NCBI GenBank assembly: GCA_937876385.1
Contig: CALFHQ010000912.1
Coordinates: 1 to 7,755, forward strand
Origin: an uncultured Pseudomonadota bacterium
GTDB taxonomy: Bacteria > Myxococcota_A > UBA9042 > CAIXZC01
DNA length: 7,755 bases
Direction of reading: 5' to 3'
Within the stretch, counting starts at the first letter, position 1. The number at the start of each line of letters is the position of its first letter. The notes below the pieces were generated by a model that was not told the DNA's origin, searched no databases, and saw only the letters and a list, made by a program, of their open reading frames with translations. The position numbers and the translations under genes are program-made. Below are positions 5,097-7,755 of the stretch, in pieces.

Positions 5097-6734
5097 CTAT
5101 TCTTCGTCCATGTGGGGGTAGCGAATCGACTTGGGAGGAATGAAGTTCTCCTTCATCGTCCTCACAGAAGTCCATCGCATCAGGTTCAACATGCTTCCTG
5201 CCTTGTCATTGGTTCCCGACGCACGCCCCCCGCCAAAGGGTTGCTGCCCAACCACTGCGCCCGTGGGCTTGTCGTTGAGGTAGAAGTTTCCGGCAGCGTG
5301 GCGCAACCTCTTCTCCATGTAGGAGAGGGCATGGCGGTCTCTTGCGAAAATGGCGCCGGTGAGGGCGTAGGGGCTGGTCGTATCGCACAGGGTCAAGGTC
5401 TCGTCCAGTTTCTCGTCTTCGTAGACATACAGCGTGAGCACCGGTCCAAAAATCTCCTCGGCCATGAGCCGGAACTTCGGGTTGGTGGTAACAACAACGG
5501 TGGGCTGGATGAACCACCCTTTGGATTTGTCATATTCGCCACCGGCGAGGATCGTTGCCTCGGGAGAGGCCTTGGCGTAGTCGATGTACTCGGTGATGCT
5601 GTTGAAGGCATTTTCATCGATGACTGCGGCCATGAAGTTCGTGAAGTCCAACGGGTTGCCCATCTTGATGGAAGCCACGAAATCCACAATCTTCGGCTTC
5701 AATTCAGGCCAGATGCTCTTTGGTACATACATTCTGCTGGCCGCCGAGCACTTCTGTCCCTGGTATTCAAAGGCGCCGCGCACGGCCGCTGCTGCCAGGG
5801 CGTCCACATCGCATCTGGGGTGTGCGAAGATGAAGTCCTTCCCGCCGGTTTCCCCTACAAGTCGGGGGTATGCCTTGTAGCGGTGGATGTTTTCACCCAC
5901 GGTTTTCCACATGTGGTGGAAGGTGCCCGTGGATCCGGTGAAGTGGATTCCCGCCAGATCCGGGTGCTTTACGAGAGGCTCGCCGATGACCCGACCGGCC
6001 CCTGGCAACATATTGATGACTCCGTCGGGGAGTCCCGCTTCTCTGAGCAGTTTCATCAGGTACCATGCCGACAACATCGACGAGGACGCCGGCTTCCAGA
6101 TTGAGACGTTCCCCATCATGGCGGGTGCTGTCGGGAGGTTGCCGGCTATGGAGGTGAAATTGAAGGGGGTGATGGCGAGGACGAATCCCTCCAGCGGGCG
6201 GTATTCCACTCGGTTCCAGGCACCGTCCACGGAGAAATCTGGTTGTCCCTGGTACAACGCGGTCATGTACCAGGCGTTGAAGCGCCAGAAGTCGACGAGC
6301 TCGCAGGTGGCATCGATTTCTGCTTGGAAGCAGGTCTTGGACTGTCCCAGCATGGTCGCCGCATTGAGGATCGGCCGGTAGGTTGTGGCCAGCAACTCGG
6401 CAGCCTTGATAAACACCGCCGCCCGGTCCTCCCAGGGGAGCTCCGACCATGCCAGCCAAGCCTTCTTGGATGCTGCCACGGCCATGTCCACGTGCTCGGC
6501 GCTGGCCTGGTGGAAGGTCCCCAGGACCAAGCTGTGGTCGTGGGGAGAGCGAATGGTACCAGTCTTCCCCGTGCGCAATTCCTTGCCGCCGATGACGATG
6601 GGAACGTCCACCGGGTTCGCCAACATGTCGTCGAGAGCCTTCTTCAGGGCAATCTTCTCAGGCGAACCGGGGGCGTACATCAAGACGGTTTCGTTTTTGG
6701 GAGCTGGGGGTCTCGTCATGCTGTTGAGCGACAT
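5097..6734 (-). CDS. pruA: 1-pyrroline-5-carboxylate dehydrogenase (ALDH4 type)
   Basis: The 545-residue NAD-dependent enzyme should oxidise L-glutamate-gamma-semialdehyde (P5C) to glutamate, the second step of proline breakdown, in the cytosol. The whole length aligns in my memory with human ALDH4A1 rather than with the PutA C-terminus. Key residues are in place: oxyanion N192 in ITPFNFTS, cofactor K214 in IWKPA, FTGSTG at 265-270, general base E295 in VGETGGKD, nucleophile C329 in AFEYQGQKCSAASR, EEIFGPVL at 426-433, AAGNFYLND at 480-488 and VGQQPFGGGRASGTNDK at 495-511. The tail PPKSIRYP is also typical of this subgroup. ATG 6734 has a strong AGGAGG 8 nt upstream. The gene is monofunctional; no proline dehydrogenase is in the window. 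It follows bamD after 81 nt, and the DUF368 gene follows after 14 nt. The enzyme appears intact. Confidence in substrate is high but not absolute, since ALDH families overlap. Confidence 0.93.
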   Translation of the reverse strand: MSLNSMTRPPAPKNETVLMYAPGSPEKIALKKALDDMLANPVDVPIVIGGKELRTGKTGTIRSPHDHSLVLGTFHQASAEHVDMAVAASKKAWLAWSELPWEDRAAVFIKAAELLATTYRPILNAATMLGQSKTCFQAEIDATCELVDFWRFNAWYMTALYQGQPDFSVDGAWNRVEYRPLEGFVLAITPFNFTSIAGNLPTAPAMMGNVSIWKPASSSMLSAWYLMKLLREAGLPDGVINMLPGAGRVIGEPLVKHPDLAGIHFTGSTGTFHHMWKTVGENIHRYKAYPRLVGETGGKDFIFAHPRCDVDALAAAAVRGAFEYQGQKCSAASRMYVPKSIWPELKPKIVDFVASIKMGNPLDFTNFMAAVIDENAFNSITEYIDYAKASPEATILAGGEYDKSKGWFIQPTVVVTTNPKFRLMAEEIFGPVLTLYVYEDEKLDETLTLCDTTSPYALTGAIFARDRHALSYMEKRLRHAAGNFYLNDKPTGAVVGQQPFGGGRASGTNDKAGSMLNLMRWTSVRTMKENFIPPKSIRYPHMDEE

Positions 6735-6740
6735 CGTTTC

Positions 6741-6749
6741 TTCCTCCTC
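6741..6749 (-). promoter_or_regulatory. Strong RBS for pruA
   Basis: GAGGAGGAA on the minus strand contains a full AGGAGG (6748-6743) 8 nt before ATG 6734. It is the strongest ribosome binding site in the operon and supports the chosen start. Confidence 0.75.
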
Positions 6750-6764
6750 AGGCAGTTTCTTGAA

Positions 6765-6784
6765 CAGATGTCGAGCGACACCTG
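6765..6784. promoter_or_regulatory. Operator-like 20-bp palindrome in the bamD-pruA gap
   Basis: Two 9-bp arms, CAGATGTCG (6765-6773) and CGACACCTG (6776-6784), are inverted repeats with one mismatch around a 2-bp centre AG; the inner TGTCG/CGACA arms are perfect. The 2-nt centre suits a dimeric repressor or activator site better than an RNA hairpin, and there is no T-run, so a terminator is unlikely. It lies 31 nt upstream of the pruA start. I found no clear -35/-10 pair next to it. Confidence 0.35.
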
Positions 6785-6815
6785 AAATGTCTCGTGCATC
6801 TGCACCAAAGGCGAC

Positions 6816-7670
6816 TCAGGGGGTCTTCCCCGAAGAGCGAGCCTTCAGGCGCTGAATCATCGAATCCAACTTCGCCAAACCCTTCTCGGCCTTCTTGGGA
6901 TAGTGGTCGCGGTGATCGTGATAGAAGGTTTTGAGCCAGGTCAGCCCTTCCATTTTGCCCGCTTCAAAGTAGGCTTCTCCCAGCATCATCAGGTTGTCGT
7001 GGGTTGCTGCCACGACAAAGGAATCGGGAATGTGGCGAGCTTTCTTCTCTCGCTCTTCCAAAGCGATGACCTGCTCGAGTCGCTGGATGACCGCCATGGG
7101 CTTGTCGTTTTTCGAGTACCAACGGGCAACGTAGAGGTGCTGCTCCGCCTTGCGTCGAACCGTCTTCATCAGCATCGAACGGGCTCGAAGAGCATAAAAG
7201 GAGTTGGGGTATTGATCCACAACGGTGGTGAAGCTGATGTATGCGTTCTCGACGTCAGCCATCTCTCGGCTCTCCGCTGGAGGGAGGATCCAACTTGAGC
7301 TGGGCATCTTGTTGAAGAAGCAGAGTCCCCGCATATATCCTGCGTGGGGGACGTCGGGGGAGTTCGAGAATTGGACCAGAAACTCCCGGTACACTTCCGC
7401 TGCCTCGGAGTAACGCCCCTGCATGAACAGGGAGTCCGCGGTTCGAAGGGTCGCCAGTTGGCTCAGCACCGGATTGAGAGTGGAACTGGACAAGGCCTCG
7501 AACTTCTTGCTCGACTGGATGAAGTCATCGTCGAGGAGTTTCTTCATGGCCAGCGAATAGCGCTCACCGTCGGGGATGTTCGCATCAACACCTCCCTTGC
7601 TCGACGAGCATGAGGTAGAAAGCGAAATAGCCAGTGCAATTCCCAGGAAACGATACAGGGTTCGGACCAC
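6816..7670 (-). CDS. bamD: BamD-like outer-membrane assembly lipoprotein
   Basis: The 284-residue product resembles BamD (YfiO), the TPR lipoprotein of the BAM complex that inserts beta-barrel proteins into the outer membrane from the periplasmic side. Signal and lipid site: MVRTLYRFLGIALAISLSTSC with candidate acylated C21. The -3 residue is Ser rather than Leu/Val/Ile (Leu is at -4), so the lipobox is slightly irregular. Tetratricopeptide-type helical pairs follow at about 35-66, 71-104, 109-155, 173-205 and 219-256. Recognisable BamD stretches are GRYSEAAEVYREFLVQF (85-101), SSWILPPAESREM (125-137), VVDQYPNSFYALRAR (150-164) and HLYVARWYSKNDKPMAVIQR (178-197). It is a little longer than E. 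coli BamD (245 residues). I chose GTG 7670: it has GGAGG 5 nt upstream and a promoter just above, whereas the in-frame TTG at 7729 lies upstream of that promoter. It is the first gene of the minus-strand operon. A generic TPR lipoprotein is the alternative, but less likely. Confidence 0.85.
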   Translation of the reverse strand: MVRTLYRFLGIALAISLSTSCSSSKGGVDANIPDGERYSLAMKKLLDDDFIQSSKKFEALSSSTLNPVLSQLATLRTADSLFMQGRYSEAAEVYREFLVQFSNSPDVPHAGYMRGLCFFNKMPSSSWILPPAESREMADVENAYISFTTVVDQYPNSFYALRARSMLMKTVRRKAEQHLYVARWYSKNDKPMAVIQRLEQVIALEEREKKARHIPDSFVVAATHDNLMMLGEAYFEAGKMEGLTWLKTFYHDHRDHYPKKAEKGLAKLDSMIQRLKARSSGKTP

Positions 7671-7675
7671 GTTGT

Positions 7676-7680
7676 CCTCC
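7676..7680 (-). promoter_or_regulatory. RBS for bamD (GTG start)
   Basis: GGAGG on the minus strand ends 5 nt before GTG 7670. It supports this start over the upstream in-frame TTG. Confidence 0.7.
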
Positions 7681-7697
7681 ACGCGCGAGACTCCGAA

Positions 7698-7726
7698 GCT
7701 ATAGCAATATTGGGGCGGAGTGTCAA
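7698..7726 (-). promoter_or_regulatory. Sigma-70-type promoter of the bamD operon
   Basis: Read on the minus strand, a perfect -35 TTGACA (7726-7721) is followed by a 17-bp spacer and a -10 TATAGC (7703-7698, four of six consensus bases). Transcription should begin near 7691, giving a leader of about 20 nt with the RBS inside it. This is by far the best promoter match in the window and it probably drives bamD, pruA, the DUF368 gene and the GHL10 lipoprotein gene. Confidence 0.7.
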
Positions 7727-7755
7727 TCAACCCCGACGAATCGGAACTGTTTGTC
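7727..7755. other. Right edge, upstream of the bamD promoter
   Basis: These 29 nt lie upstream of the promoter and I see no gene or clear site in them. Any divergent neighbour begins outside the window. Confidence 0.4.

Noticed and set aside
5083..5175. 31-codon N-terminal extension of the DUF368 protein
   Set aside because: The extension lies inside the pruA coding region, is polar and has no family similarity. GTG 5082 has a good RBS and gives the usual length.

Overview
The window looks like a chromosomal segment of a Gram-negative bacterium. A BamD-type outer-membrane assembly lipoprotein and a second secreted lipoprotein imply a double membrane. The style of BamD (its 'ILPPAESREM' stretch followed by a 'HLYVARWY' segment resembles myxobacterial and other deltaproteobacterial BamD proteins as I remember them), the moderately high GC by eye and the pyrimidine-rich GGGGTCAGACCC repeats point loosely to a Myxococcota/Bradymonadota-like or other former-deltaproteobacterial lineage. 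That placement is inference from style, not a search result.

Layout. Positions 1-312 hold no convincing gene. They carry three copies of one motif (GGGGTCAGACCC followed by a C/T-rich tail): two direct copies 67 bp apart at the left edge and one inverted copy at 279-306. Between them lies a run of small stem-loops. I read this as a REP/RAYT-associated or MITE-like non-autonomous element that probably continues beyond the left edge. Positions 313-409 are the leader of a two-gene plus-strand unit: a full-length NodU/CmcH-family O-carbamoyltransferase (410-2266) and, 3 nt later, a small SxtJ-family membrane protein (2270-2656).

From 2671 to the right edge everything is on the minus strand and reads as one probable operon: bamD (start at 7670) -> pruA (1-pyrroline-5-carboxylate dehydrogenase, ALDH4 type) -> DUF368/PopT-type undecaprenyl-phosphate translocase -> lipoprotein with a GHL10 (DUF187) glycoside-hydrolase-like domain. 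The gaps are 81, 14 and 18 nt. A near-consensus sigma-70 promoter (TTGACA, 17 bp, TATAGC) lies just upstream of bamD and fixes its start. The plus-strand pair and the minus-strand operon converge with only 14 nt between stop codons.

How they may work together. Four of the six genes bear on the envelope: BamD inserts outer-membrane proteins, the DUF368 protein recycles the lipid carrier used for peptidoglycan and surface polysaccharides, the GHL10 lipoprotein may process a glycan, and the carbamoyltransferase/SxtJ pair probably decorates a glycan or small molecule with carbamoyl groups. pruA is the metabolic outlier, and no proline dehydrogenase lies beside it. I see no complete new defence or mobile system here. 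The parts most worth a second look are the structured repeat element at the left edge, the carbamoyltransferase/SxtJ pair without its usual partners, and the mixed bamD-pruA-popT-GHL10 operon.
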